Shown here: one piece after another, positions 8,071 through 16,551 of the stretch
Layout: every line of letters starts with the position of its first letter
How positions within the stretch are numbered: the first letter of the stretch is position 1
Assembly (NCBI GenBank): GCA_963843085.1
Contig: CAWJJG010000010.1
Span: 248,001-312,000 of the forward strand
DNA: 64,000 nt
Source: DASUPK01 sp963843085
GTDB lineage: Bacteria > Actinomycetota > Thermoleophilia > Solirubrobacterales > 70-9
Reading direction: 5' to 3'
Position numbers and translations under genes: made by a program
Notes under the pieces: generated by a model
The model's database searches: none
What the model was told of the DNA's origin: nothing
The model's input: the letters and a program-made list of their open reading frames with translations, nothing else

Positions 8071-9173
8071 GCCGCGGGCGCCGGGTCGTAGGGCAGCGGG
8101 CCCGAGCGGAGCAGGCGCTCGACGATCTCGGAGATCTCGGCCTCGTTGTCCCGGATCAGCTGCGCGGCAAAGGTGGGGAGGATCTCGTTCAGCGTCTTCT
8201 CGCCCGCATCGTCGAGCGGGACCGACTCGGTGAGCGAGACCTGGAGGCGGAAGTAGCGCGGGCCGCGGCCGAGGTCGGCGGGCTGGATGTGCGGGTCGCC
8301 GGGATGGTTCAGCAGGGTGTGCGCCCAGTGATCCGCTCCGTCGGCGGCTCCGCCCAGGGTCGCGCCGAGGATCGGCGGCTCACCCTTCTGGGGCAGGATC
8401 CAGCCGAGCTTCCCCCAGCCCTTCACCTGGTCCTGCGAGAAGCCGTCCTCGTGCAGCCCGGTGCCGATCGAGACCACCATCAGATCGTCCTGGTCGAGAT
8501 GGTGGGGGTCGTCGCCGAAGCGCTTCAGCGCCTCCACGATCGCGACGATCACCGGGTTAGCGGCGAAGACGCCGCCGTCGACCAGGGCGTGGCCGTCGAG
8601 CTCGTGCGAGGGGAAGTAGGTCGGGGCGGCGGAGGTGGCGAGGCCGGCGTCTGCGAGTGGGCGGTTGCGGTCGGACTCGGGCAGCTCGCGGGCCCGCCAG
8701 CGCTTGAAGAAGTAGGGCTGGCGGTCGGTCATGTCGTAGGAGCAGACGATCAGCTCGCGGAGCGCGTTCTGGATCTCGGTGGTCCCGAGGCGGCGCTCGA
8801 TCGCCCCCTGCAGCGGGCCGAGCGTGTACTTGGGCCCGAGCCAGCCCCACAGGGTCCGGATCTTCTGCCAGAGGCTGCGGTGGAAGATCCCGGGCCCGTC
8901 CTCGACGTAGAAGCTCGCCAGCTCGTCGGCAGTGACCGCGGGCCGCTCAGGGTTGGCCGGATCAGGCGTGGTCAGGCTGAGCGCGACCAGCCCACCGGTG
9001 GAGGTCCCGGCGAACATCTGGAAGTAGTCGGAGATGCGGGCGTGCGGGCCCGCCTGCTCCTGGATCCGGCGCTCGATGTCGGCGATCACCAGCGCAGGGA
9101 TGAGGCCGCGGATGCCTCCGCCGTCGACACAGAGGATGCGGAAACGGTCGGTCGGCTGTCCTTCGAGAGCCAC
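8067..9173 (-). CDS. Patatin-like phospholipase / acyl hydrolase
   Basis: 368 aa from GTG 9173 (ALEGQPTDRFRILCVDGGG...); the frame upstream lacks homology. All patatin elements are present: oxyanion-hole DGGGIRG (about 17-23), nucleophile GTSTGG (Ser about 58) and catalytic Asp in DGGVFAANP (about residue 200). It should hydrolyse membrane phospholipid or other acyl esters through a Ser-Asp dyad. The size matches cytosolic CBASS/cap-like patatins as well as housekeeping ones, but no cyclic-nucleotide synthase is nearby, so a defence role is not supported. Divergent from the alpha/beta hydrolase, 51 bp away. Confidence 0.88.
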   Translation of the reverse strand: MALEGQPTDRFRILCVDGGGIRGLIPALVIADIERRIQEQAGPHARISDYFQMFAGTSTGGLVALSLTTPDPANPERPAVTADELASFYVEDGPGIFHRSLWQKIRTLWGWLGPKYTLGPLQGAIERRLGTTEIQNALRELIVCSYDMTDRQPYFFKRWRARELPESDRNRPLADAGLATSAAPTYFPSHELDGHALVDGGVFAANPVIVAIVEALKRFGDDPHHLDQDDLMVVSIGTGLHEDGFSQDQVKGWGKLGWILPQKGEPPILGATLGGAADGADHWAHTLLNHPGDPHIQPADLGRGPRYFRLQVSLTESVPLDDAGEKTLNEILPTFAAQLIRDNEAEISEIVERLLRSGPLPYDPAPAA

Positions 9174-9224
9174 GTGTGAAGATGATCGCGAACCGACACG
9201 ACCTTTTACAAGGACGGAAGGGGG

Positions 9225-10013
9225 ATGCTTGTGATGGACGCTTCGTCCGAAGAGCTGCGGATCCCTGCTGGAGACGCTCAGCTCTACGCCATCGACACCC
9301 CGGGTGGCATGCCACCCCTGCTCTTCCTCAGCGGAGGCTTTGGCACGGTGCAGAGCTGGGGCGGTGTCATCGATCGCCTCGCTGGCAAATACCGCGCCGT
9401 CCGATTTGACGCGCGGGCGCGCGGGAAGTCGGGCACCTCGGCCGACTACTCCGTGGGGGCGGCGGTCTCCGACATCGGAAGCGTCATCAACGCGACGCAG
9501 ATCGAGCGCCCGATCCTCGTCGGGTGGTCCTACGGGGCCACGATCGCGGTGCGATACGCGGCCCAGCACCCCGAGCGGGTCGGCGGATTGGTGCTCGTCG
9601 ACGGCGCCTACCCGATCTCCATGTTCGACGACGCCGGAAAGGAGAAGGTCCGCGCGCAGTTCCGCCGGCTGGGATGGATGATGCGCATCGCGGCGGCACT
9701 CGGCCGCTCGGCGAAGATGTCCCCCGCCGAGTCCGCAGACGTCGTGATCGAGATGGACGCCGTCAACGGCGAACTGGTTCCCGACTTCGCGGCACTGGAA
9801 TGCCCGACCGTTTTCGTCGTCGGTACCGGCGCCCATTCGGGCGCCACCGAGGACGAGATGCGCACGGTGCGCGCCTCCGTCTCCGTCGCCGAGACGAGCA
9901 ACGAGCGCGTGTCCGTATTCGCGACAACCCCCCACAAGCACACGCAGATCCTCAAGAAGGCCCCCGATACCGTGGCCGCGGCGATCGAGGGCGTCATCCA
10001 CCGGTCTTCCTGA
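9225..10013 (+). CDS. Alpha/beta hydrolase
   Basis: 262 aa. Single-domain fold with an LLFLSGGFGTVQSW oxyanion region, nucleophile elbow GWSYGA (Ser about 102), and a likely catalytic His in PHKHTQ near residue 240. The cap region is short. GGAAGGGGG abuts ATG 9225; the in-frame ATG 9234 has a more normal spacing and may be the true start. Reaction unassigned (esterase or C-C hydrolase). It is followed after 56 bp by the DHFR/SRPBCC/BBE set and may be part of the same transcript. Confidence 0.82.
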   Translation: MLVMDASSEELRIPAGDAQLYAIDTPGGMPPLLFLSGGFGTVQSWGGVIDRLAGKYRAVRFDARARGKSGTSADYSVGAAVSDIGSVINATQIERPILVGWSYGATIAVRYAAQHPERVGGLVLVDGAYPISMFDDAGKEKVRAQFRRLGWMMRIAAALGRSAKMSPAESADVVIEMDAVNGELVPDFAALECPTVFVVGTGAHSGATEDEMRTVRASVSVAETSNERVSVFATTPHKHTQILKKAPDTVAAAIEGVIHRSS

Positions 10014-10069
10014 CCGCGATGAGTTTCCAGTCCCCGCGGCGTCAATAGATCGAAACGGAAAGGAGCCCG

Positions 10070-10591
10070 ATGCAGATCCGAACCCGCATGTGCACCAGCC
10101 TCGACGGCTACATCTCGAACCCCGACGGACTGCCCGTGCAGCTCTCGGATCCCGAGTTCGATCCCGAGGCCTACGGCTTCGTCGACTTCCAGGCGAGGAG
10201 CGACGCCGTGTTGATGGGCCATACGACGCTGATGCCGGCGCTCGAGGTGGCGGACCAATGGCCGTGGTCGGACGTCGGGGTCTTCGTGCTGAGCTCCGAG
10301 CGTCCCGAGGGCACTCCGGATGACGTGGTGATTGAGAGCGATCCTGAGTGGCTGCTCGAGCGGATCCGCGAGGCGACCAGCGGTGACGTGCGCCTGGTCG
10401 GTGGCCCGACGACCATCGAGACCTATATGGGCCTTGGCGCCGTCGATGAGTTCGGCCTGATCGTGCTCCCGATCCTGGCGAGGGAGGGCATGCAACTCAC
10501 GCCCGCGATCACGTCCGACGGCCGCTTCCAGCTGCAGAGCGTTCGCGAGCTCCCGCGCGGCGCCGTTGAGCTCGTCTACAGGGCGCCGTGA
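10070..10591 (+). CDS. Dihydrofolate reductase-family protein (copy 2)
   Basis: 173 aa RibD_C/DHFR-like reductase (TRMCTSLDGYISNPDG..., VLMGHTTL, DVRLVGGPTTIETYMGLGAVDEF). An AAAGGAG Shine-Dalgarno lies 7 nt before ATG 10070. It shares family but only modest similarity with the copy at 1834, so this is not a recent duplication. It leads a tight set with the SRPBCC gene (16-nt gap) and the BBE oxidase (4-nt overlap), implying one pathway. Substrate unknown. Confidence 0.87.
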   Translation: MQIRTRMCTSLDGYISNPDGLPVQLSDPEFDPEAYGFVDFQARSDAVLMGHTTLMPALEVADQWPWSDVGVFVLSSERPEGTPDDVVIESDPEWLLERIREATSGDVRLVGGPTTIETYMGLGAVDEFGLIVLPILAREGMQLTPAITSDGRFQLQSVRELPRGAVELVYRAP

Positions 10592-10607
10592 GCGGCGGGT
10601 AGGCTCG

Positions 10608-11045
10608 ATGCCGGTGTACTTCGAGACCAGTGTCCGGATCGAGCGGCCGATCGAGGCGGTCTTCGACTACCTCTCGGACGCGACCACGCTCCCGGGGTGG
10701 AACTCCGCCGTCCAGTCGGTGCGGGAGACCTCGCCCGGGGCCGACGGCGTCGGTGCGACCTACCGGATGGAGCGGGAGCTCCCAAGCGGCGCGGCGGAGA
10801 ACGACCTCGAGGTCGTCGAGGTCAACCGCCCGACGCTGTTCGTGATCCGGACCACCTCCGGGCCCACCCCGTTCCGGTACCGGTACGTCTTGGCCGACGA
10901 GGAGGGCTCCACGCTGCTGCGGCTGGCGGCCGAGGTGGAGCTCGGCGGTCTCGCTGGCGCGCTCGGCCCGCTCGCCTCGCGAGCGGTGAAGCGCGGGGTC
11001 GACTCCAACTTCGCGGATCTGAAGCGGATCCTCGAAGGGGGATGA
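10608..11045 (+). CDS. SRPBCC family protein (polyketide cyclase/dehydrase-like)
   Basis: 145 aa. PVYFETSVRIERPIEAVFDYLSDATTLPGWNSAV is the classical SRPBCC opening; the rest forms the helix-grip fold, ending SNFADLKRILEGG. The start is taken at ATG 10608. A TAGGCT box at 10600-10605 is only 2 nt upstream, so a leaderless start at GTG 10614 is an alternative. Its stop overlaps the ATG of the FAD oxidase (ATGA), giving translational coupling. Probable ligand-binding or cyclase role in the same route as the oxidase. Confidence 0.87.
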   Translation: MPVYFETSVRIERPIEAVFDYLSDATTLPGWNSAVQSVRETSPGADGVGATYRMERELPSGAAENDLEVVEVNRPTLFVIRTTSGPTPFRYRYVLADEEGSTLLRLAAEVELGGLAGALGPLASRAVKRGVDSNFADLKRILEGG

Positions 11046-12391
11046 CCGAGCTCGCGGAACAGCTCAAGGGCGACGTCCTGGTCGAGGGCGACCCCGAGTA
11101 CGAGAGGGCGCGCTTCTCCTTCAACCTGCTGATCGACCGTCGCCCGACCGTGATCGCCCGTTGCGTTGATGCCGACGACGTCCTCGCCGCGCTCGCCTTC
11201 GCGCAGGAGAACGGGCTGGAGATCGCGGTCCGGGGAGGAGGTCACAACCCAGCCGGCCACTGCGCCGTCGAAGACGGCCTGGTGATCGACCTGACCAAGA
11301 TGCGCACGGTCGAGGTCGCCCCCGGCGAACGGGTCGCCCGCTCCGGCGGCGGCGCCACCTGGCTCGACTTCGACCAGGCGACCCAGGCCCACGGCCTGGT
11401 CACCCCCGGCGGCGTGGTCGGCTCGACCGGCGTCACCGGCCTCACCCTCGGCGGCGGCATCGGCCACCTCACCGCCCAGCACGGGCTCACCTGCGACAAC
11501 CTGCTCGGCGCGACGGTCGTGACCCCGGCGGAGGGGATCGTGCGCACCGAGGACGACGGCCATGAGGAGCTGCTCTGGGGCCTTCGCGGCGGCGGCGGCA
11601 ACTTCGGCGTAGTGACGGAGCTGCGGATGCGGCTTCATCCGCTCGAGCGGGTCGTCGGCGGCCGGCTCGAGTACGAGGGGGAGGCGGTTCCCGGGGCGCT
11701 GCGGGCGTTCCGCGACGCGGTCGCGGCCGCCGGCACCGACCTCAGCATCCAGGCGCAGATCTCGGCCGCCGAGGACATGACGCTCAATCTGGTCGTGGTC
11801 CCCTGCTACACGGGCGAGGGGGAGGAGGTGGCCGAGCTCGACGAGCTGCGCGCCGCCGACGGCCTCGTCGTCGACAAGATCCGTCCCCAGGGCTTCCTCG
11901 AGCAGCAGCTCGTCTTCAACCCCGGCTACGGGGTCGATCGCAACTACTGGAAGGGCCACTTCGTCCGCGAGCTCCCCGACGAGCTGATCGACCAGCTGGT
12001 CGAGCGCATGACCGCCATCGGCCGGCCGCCCGGAGCGATTCTCTTCGAGTCGTTGCACGGCACCCCGAAGGACGTCGACCCCTCCAGCGCTGCCCTCGGC
12101 TACCGCGACGCCGCCTTCAACATCAGCGTGATGGCGAGCTGGCTCGATCCGGCCGAGGACGACGAGGAGATCGCCTGGGCCCGCGAGACCGCTGCGACCA
12201 TCGAGCCCTGGTCGACGAGTGGCGGCTACGCCAACTACATGCAGGCGGACGAGCCAATCGAGCGGGTGCGGGCCGCATTCGGCGCGGAGAATTTCACCCG
12301 TCTGCAAGCGCTGAAGTCCCGCTACGACCCGGACAACGTCCTGCGCCGGAACCAGAACATCCCGCCGCTTAGCGACCCGAAGCGCAGTTAA
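11042..12391 (+). CDS. FAD-dependent oxidase, berberine-bridge-enzyme type (copy 2)
   Basis: 449 aa from ATG 11042. AVRGGGHNPAGH carries the FAD-attaching His (about 68), and GSTGVTGLTLGGGIG lacks the second, cysteinyl attachment. The BBE C-terminal motif RYDPDNVLRRNQNIPP is complete. Clearly homologous to the enzyme at 3331, but placed with DHFR and SRPBCC genes in a straight operon rather than a divergon. Predicted to oxidise an alcohol, sugar or polyketide with O2. Confidence 0.9.
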   Translation: MTELAEQLKGDVLVEGDPEYERARFSFNLLIDRRPTVIARCVDADDVLAALAFAQENGLEIAVRGGGHNPAGHCAVEDGLVIDLTKMRTVEVAPGERVARSGGGATWLDFDQATQAHGLVTPGGVVGSTGVTGLTLGGGIGHLTAQHGLTCDNLLGATVVTPAEGIVRTEDDGHEELLWGLRGGGGNFGVVTELRMRLHPLERVVGGRLEYEGEAVPGALRAFRDAVAAAGTDLSIQAQISAAEDMTLNLVVVPCYTGEGEEVAELDELRAADGLVVDKIRPQGFLEQQLVFNPGYGVDRNYWKGHFVRELPDELIDQLVERMTAIGRPPGAILFESLHGTPKDVDPSSAALGYRDAAFNISVMASWLDPAEDDEEIAWARETAATIEPWSTSGGYANYMQADEPIERVRAAFGAENFTRLQALKSRYDPDNVLRRNQNIPPLSDPKRS

Positions 12392-12394
12392 GAT
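12389..12394 (+). promoter_or_regulatory. Leaderless-type -10 box (TAAGAT)
   Basis: TAAGAT, which includes the TAA stop of the BBE oxidase, ends 6 nt before GTG 12401. The downstream secreted protein has no Shine-Dalgarno, so it probably has its own leaderless transcript. Confidence 0.45.
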
Positions 12395-12400
12395 CGTTCG

Positions 12401-13345
12401 GTGTTCAGACTGGTGCTTAAGGCCCTCGCCGGCCCGGCCGCGCTTGCGGCTTGCCTCGCGCTCGGGATAGCGGTTGCCCAGAGCGACTCCAACGAGGTGG
12501 GCGAGACGACAAATACGCCGACTTTCGGAGTCAACACTCCGGTCGCTCCCTTCTCGACGGTCCCCGGCACACCGTCTTACGCGACGCCGCACGGCGTACT
12601 CACGAGTTGGAGATTTCACAGCAGCGCGGACCCAGCCGCCGGAGCCGTGAGGCTGAAGATCTTTCGCTACACGGGGACCGCACTGGTCTTCGAGGTCCTG
12701 GCGGAAAGCTCGCTGAAGACGCTCGCTCCGGACACCTCCTACGACTTCAAGGAGCGAATCCCGGTGAACCAGGGCGACCTGCTCGGCCTGACCGCCGTGG
12801 GGGATGCGGAGGTCGGCATCACCGTGCCCGGCACCCCCCAGAACCAGCTGGCGCAGTTCGGGGGAGGCGATATCCCTCCGGGCCAGACGGGGACGGCGAC
12901 GATCGCGTGGCCCAACCTTCGCCCGTCGGTCGCCGCGACGGTCGAATCCGACCTTGACAATGACGGCTTCGGAGACGACACCCAAGACAAATGCCCGGTC
13001 GACCCCACGACCCAGGACCTCTGCCGGATCAGTCTCGGCAAGCTGAAGAGGAACTCGCGGCGGGGCACGGCGATCCTTCCGGTCACCGTTCCGGGCGCCG
13101 GGACTCTCTCACTGAGCGGGAAGGGCGTCGTGAAGCAACAGGCGAGCGTCTCCAGCGCGGCGAGAGGTAGTCAAGCGGTCACCAGCGCCCGCACCTTGAA
13201 GCTCCTGGTGAAGCCGAAGGGCAAGGCCAAGCGCAAGCTGAGCCGCCGCGGCAAGGCGAAGGTCAAGCCGGCAGTGACATTCACGCCGGCCGGCGGGCCA
13301 TCGGTCACTCAGCCCAAGAAGATCAAGCTCGTCAAGGCGCTGTAG
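12401..13345 (+). CDS. Secreted protein with Ca-binding (TSP3-like) loop and basic C-terminal region
   Basis: 314 aa from GTG 12401. N-terminal signal segment (FRLVLKALAGPAALAACLALGIAVA), then a beta-rich domain of about 160 residues. The thrombospondin type-3-like loop DLDNDGFGDDTQDKCPVDP, with a following Cys, should bind calcium. The final 100 residues are basic (KPKGKAKRKLSRRGKAKVK) and end like the kelch proteins (VTFTPAGG...KKIKLVKAL). Probably exported and wall-associated; function unknown. Confidence 0.78.
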   Translation: MFRLVLKALAGPAALAACLALGIAVAQSDSNEVGETTNTPTFGVNTPVAPFSTVPGTPSYATPHGVLTSWRFHSSADPAAGAVRLKIFRYTGTALVFEVLAESSLKTLAPDTSYDFKERIPVNQGDLLGLTAVGDAEVGITVPGTPQNQLAQFGGGDIPPGQTGTATIAWPNLRPSVAATVESDLDNDGFGDDTQDKCPVDPTTQDLCRISLGKLKRNSRRGTAILPVTVPGAGTLSLSGKGVVKQQASVSSAARGSQAVTSARTLKLLVKPKGKAKRKLSRRGKAKVKPAVTFTPAGGPSVTQPKKIKLVKAL

Positions 13346-13355
13346 GCGCTCAGAG

Positions 13356-14231
13356 CTACTCGAAGGCGCTCTGCACCGAGGCGCCGATGCCGATCATCCC
13401 CGGGCCCGCGTGGGCCCCGAGCACCGGCCCGACCTCGGAGACATAGAGCGGGTCGCGGCCGAAGATCGGCCGGCAGGCGTCCACCAGGTGCTCGGCCGAC
13501 TCGGGATCGCGGATGTGCTGGACGACCCAGGCGTCCGCACCCTCGCCGTGGCGCTGGCGCGCGTAGTCGACGAGTCGCGCGACGGCGCGCGATCGGGTCC
13601 GGACCTGCGCGACCGGTTCCACCTCCTCGCCGAAGGTGAGGATCGGCTTGATCTTCAGGGTGGACCCGATCGCCGCTCGCGCCGCGCCGATCCGACCGCC
13701 ACGCCGCAGGTACTCGAGCGTGTCGAGCGAGAACCAGATTCCGCCGGCGTTGCGAGCGCGCTCGGCCTGGGCGACGACCTCCTCGGCGCTCGCTCCGCCG
13801 CTGGCGGCGATCATCGCCGAGAGCAGGACCATCCCGGTGCCGCCGGCCGCGCTGCGGCTGTCGACCGTGCGGATTCGCTCGCCGCCCTTCCCTTCGCTGG
13901 TCAGCTGCTCGATCGCCTGACGCGCGGTCTCGAGGGTGCCGGAGATCCCGGCCGAGATGTGCACCGAGACGATCTCGCGTCCGGCGGCGAGCAGCGGCTC
14001 GTAGACGGCGAGGAAGTCGCCGACGGAGGGCTGCGAGGTGGTGACGGCCTCGCCGCTCGCCCGCAGGCGCGCGTAGAAGTCGTCGTAGTCGGTGATCTCC
14101 GACTCGCGCTCCTGCTTGCCGTTGATTCCCACGTAGAGGCTGACCAGCTCGACGCCGTGGCGCTCGGTCAGCTCGGCGGGCAGGTAGGAGGTGGTGTCGG
14201 CGACGATTGCCGGGCCGGCATTGCTTTCCAC
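13356..14231 (-). CDS. DegV family fatty-acid-binding protein
   Basis: 291 aa. The start is GTG 14231, preceded by GAGGAG with 7-nt spacing; the upstream ATG has no such site. The DegV opening AIVADTTSYLPAELTERHGVELVSLYV, the TTSQPSVGDF motif and the SAGISGTLETA motif that cradle a bound fatty acid are present. Family members (FakB) hold a fatty acid for phosphorylation by FakA; no fakA lies nearby. The C-terminus GPGMIGIGASV is typical. Confidence 0.93.
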   Translation of the reverse strand: MESNAGPAIVADTTSYLPAELTERHGVELVSLYVGINGKQERESEITDYDDFYARLRASGEAVTTSQPSVGDFLAVYEPLLAAGREIVSVHISAGISGTLETARQAIEQLTSEGKGGERIRTVDSRSAAGGTGMVLLSAMIAASGGASAEEVVAQAERARNAGGIWFSLDTLEYLRRGGRIGAARAAIGSTLKIKPILTFGEEVEPVAQVRTRSRAVARLVDYARQRHGEGADAWVVQHIRDPESAEHLVDACRPIFGRDPLYVSEVGPVLGAHAGPGMIGIGASVQSAFE

Positions 14232-14343
14232 GGATGCTCCTCGGGAGTCGGACGGGCGCACCCAGGCAACCGGCGCGCCGGGGGACCGTAGCCGACGCCA
14301 CGCGGCCCGGCGTACCCGGTAATGGGCCGGGGTGCCGCCGGGC

Positions 14344-14916
14344 TCAGAGCCCGAGCCCGCGCACGCCCGACTCGCCCCAGCCCAGGTGGTGCGCCAGCTC
14401 GTGCTTCACGGTGCGCTCGACCTGCGCCCGCAGCAGGTCCGGGTCGCGCCCGAAGTCGCGATCCAGCGTGTCCTGGTAGATCACGATCCGGTCGGGATAG
14501 ATGTCGCGGGCGACCGTGCCGCCCATGTACATCCCGTAGGCGCCGTGCTGCTCGCCGAGGTGCGAGATCACCACCGGCGTGTCCTCGAGCAGCTCCTGGA
14601 ACTCCGGCGGCAGGTTGTCGATCGCCTCGATCACCAGCAGGTCGAATTCGCTCGGCGGATAGTCGGGAGCAGGCAGGGCGGCGAGCGCTTCACTGCGGTC
14701 GACGAGCTTCCGGAACTCGGGCTCGGGCATCTCCTTGCCGATCGCGAGCGTCGTCACCCAGGCGGTGATCAGCACGATCGCGATCGCTCCGACCAGGATC
14801 GTCAACAGCCCGCCGAGGTGTGCGAATGACGGCGGGTTGAGGAACAGAAGCAGGCACCCGGCGATGAAGGCGGCGAAGGCCGCGGCTCGCAGCGGGGGGA
14901 CGAGAATCTCCCTCAT
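14344..14916 (-). CDS. Membrane-anchored metallopeptidase-family protein (zincin-like)
   Basis: 190 aa. Two N-terminal membrane segments (AAAFAAFIAGCLLLFL and GGLLTILVGAIAIVLITAWVTTLAI) precede a cytoplasmic domain of about 120 residues with the possibleacid-metallopeptidase (PF06262-like) features: VVISHLGEQHGAYGMYMGG, IYPDRIVIYQDTL and the zinc motif HELAHHLGWGE. Soluble relatives lack the membrane part, so the anchor is an addition. Substrate unknown. Lies 112 nt upstream of degV on the same strand. Confidence 0.85.
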   Translation of the reverse strand: MREILVPPLRAAAFAAFIAGCLLLFLNPPSFAHLGGLLTILVGAIAIVLITAWVTTLAIGKEMPEPEFRKLVDRSEALAALPAPDYPPSEFDLLVIEAIDNLPPEFQELLEDTPVVISHLGEQHGAYGMYMGGTVARDIYPDRIVIYQDTLDRDFGRDPDLLRAQVERTVKHELAHHLGWGESGVRGLGL

Positions 14917-14922
14917 GGCTTG

Positions 14923-14928
14923 AGGTTA
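14923..14928 (-). promoter_or_regulatory. Leaderless-type -10 box (TAACCT)
   Basis: On the minus strand TAACCT ends 6 nt before ATG 14916 of the metallopeptidase gene, which lacks a Shine-Dalgarno. Confidence 0.45.
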
Positions 14929-14952
14929 GGGAGTGGCCCGAGGCGGCTGCCC

Positions 14953-15756
14953 CTACGGCTTCAACTTCCGCCCACTCGTAAACAGCCACTGGCTCCACGC
15001 CAGCAGCGCCAGGCACATGCCGGCGACCACCGCGAAGGCGATCCATGGGCTCACGTCGGAGACTCCCAGGAATCCGTACCGGATCGTCTCCACGACGTAG
15101 AAGAGCGGGTTCACGTGGGAGAGCTGCTCCCAGGGTGAGCCGAGGCGGCTGACCGAGTAGAAGACGCCGCCGAGGAAGGTCAGGGGGAGGATGACGATGT
15201 TGTTGATGAAGCTCGTGTGGTCGAAGGTCTCGGCGTAGATGCCGACGATCGTGCCGAGGGCGCCGAAGCCGACGACGAGCAGCAGCACCGCGACGATGAG
15301 CAATGCGGGGTGGACGATCGGTGCGCCGGTGATCGGGATCGCGCAGGCGGCGAGGCCGGCGCCGATGATCAGGGCGCGGAAGGCACCTCCGGTCAGGTAG
15401 CCGAGGTTGACCTGCCAGTTGTGCATCGGGGCGGCGAGGACGTCGTCGATGTAGCGGTCGGAGCGGCCCTGGAAGATCGTCGACGCGTTGTTGGAGTAGG
15501 CGGCCTGGGCCATCGCCATCGCGATCAGGCCGGGGACGATGAACTGGTCGTAGTCGAAGCCGTCGACCTGCTTGATCCGGCCGCCGAGGGAAAGCCCGAA
15601 GACGACGATGAAGAGCAGGGAGGAGACGACCGGGGCAAGCGTCGTTTGGGTCCAGAGGCGAAGGACGCGGTGGCACTCGCGGCGCGAAAGCCAGAGGAAG
15701 CCCTGCCAGGGGTTGGGGGCTTCGGCAACAGGGGCGCCGGCGGCGGTGGACTCCAT
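14953..15756 (-). CDS. ABC-2 type transporter permease
   Basis: 267 aa, six predicted membrane helices. The ABC2_membrane signature FDYDQFIVPGLIAMAMAQAAYSNN..., a short cytoplasmic FQGRSDRYIDDVLAAPM segment and the typical NPLFYVVETIRYGFLG end are present. It would export a drug, lipid or polysaccharide together with the ATPase at 16552. The two genes are on the same strand but separated by the YoaK-like gene, only 8 nt downstream of which this gene begins. It has its own TATAAA box 7 nt from ATG. Confidence 0.9.
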   Translation of the reverse strand: MESTAAGAPVAEAPNPWQGFLWLSRRECHRVLRLWTQTTLAPVVSSLLFIVVFGLSLGGRIKQVDGFDYDQFIVPGLIAMAMAQAAYSNNASTIFQGRSDRYIDDVLAAPMHNWQVNLGYLTGGAFRALIIGAGLAACAIPITGAPIVHPALLIVAVLLLVVGFGALGTIVGIYAETFDHTSFINNIVILPLTFLGGVFYSVSRLGSPWEQLSHVNPLFYVVETIRYGFLGVSDVSPWIAFAVVAGMCLALLAWSQWLFTSGRKLKP

Positions 15757-15763
15757 GCGGCCC

Positions 15764-15769
15764 TTTATA
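15764..15769 (-). promoter_or_regulatory. -10 box (TATAAA) of the ABC permease
   Basis: On the minus strand TATAAA ends 7 nt before ATG 15756 and overlaps the stop codon of the YoaK-like gene. The spacing suggests a leaderless transcript starting inside the operon. Confidence 0.45.
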
Positions 15770-16496
15770 GAGGGGCGCGTGTGCCGGGCTCGGGACCCCC
15801 GGCCTGCCGGACCACCATCGCGTACGCCGTGCCGGTGAGCCCCGTGAGGGCCGCCGCGAAGGCGAGCGAGGCCGTCAAACCCGGCCCTTCCACCAGCAGT
15901 GCCCCGGCGATTGCGCCGCCCAGCATCGCCATGACGGCCGCGGCGCGGGGCACCAGGTGCGCGGACGAGGCCCCCGTGAACGAGGTGCCCGCCTCGAAGC
16001 TCGCCGCGGCGACCGTGAGCACGTTCGTCGGGAGCTCCGCGACGCCGGTTCGCCTCACGCCGGTGTTCCTCGCGCCCATCGCCATGCTCAGCGCCCCGAT
16101 CAGGACCCAGGCGGAGAGCTCATCCTCGTGCACGTCGATCGCGGCAGCGATCACCGCGGCCGCCCCGACCAGGACGACCTCGAGGGCCATGCAGGCGATC
16201 AGTCCCCGCCCGGCTCGGTCGGGAAAGCGGGAGGCGAGGAAACCACCCGCCAACCCGCCGGGTAGGAAGGCGGCGATCGCGACCAGGGGGGCGACCACCG
16301 AGGATCCGCTCGCCCCGGCAAACCCGAACCCGAGGAAGAGCACGTTGCCGGTCATCATCGCCGCGAACACCTGACCGAGACCGAGGAAGCTCAGGGCGTC
16401 GACGACCCCGGTCACGAACGTGAGCGCCAGCAGAGTCAGCGCCAGCGGCTGCGTGACGCGTGGCCGTGTGAGGTCGATGCCGGCAGCTTCCGACAC
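15765..16496 (-). CDS. YoaK (DUF1275) family membrane protein
   Basis: 243 aa from GTG 16496, six membrane segments. Family hallmarks: TGVVDALSFLGLGQVFAAMMTGN, the MAMGARNTGVRRTG loop and a C-terminal GALLVEG segment. Function of the family is not established; transport is suspected. It sits between the ABC ATPase (55 nt upstream) and permease (8 nt downstream), an unusual interruption. Confidence 0.9.
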   Translation of the reverse strand: MSEAAGIDLTRPRVTQPLALTLLALTFVTGVVDALSFLGLGQVFAAMMTGNVLFLGFGFAGASGSSVVAPLVAIAAFLPGGLAGGFLASRFPDRAGRGLIACMALEVVLVGAAAVIAAAIDVHEDELSAWVLIGALSMAMGARNTGVRRTGVAELPTNVLTVAAASFEAGTSFTGASSAHLVPRAAAVMAMLGGAIAGALLVEGPGLTASLAFAAALTGLTGTAYAMVVRQAGGPEPGTRAPL

Positions 16497-16502
16497 CGCC
16501 AG

Positions 16503-16508
16503 AGCGTA
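16503..16508 (-). promoter_or_regulatory. Leaderless-type -10 box (TACGCT)
   Basis: On the minus strand TACGCT ends 6 nt before GTG 16496 of the YoaK-like gene; no ribosome-binding site is present. Confidence 0.4.
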
Positions 16509-16551
16509 CGAACGGCGTCAGATGGCGAGAGTCCCCGGATAGGTTCGTCCC

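Noticed and set aside
8067..9173. Patatin gene as part of an anti-phage (CBASS) system
   Set aside because: No cyclic-oligonucleotide synthase, sensor or ubiquitin-like genes flank it; neighbours are secreted kelch and hydrolase genes.
3331..12391. Bicovalent FAD attachment in the two BBE oxidases
   Set aside because: The His site is present in both, but the Cys of the second attachment motif is absent in both.
10760..12985. 741-codon open frame on the minus strand
   Set aside because: Antisense to the SRPBCC, BBE oxidase and secreted protein genes; no recognisable fold, and all three plus-strand genes have clear family motifs.
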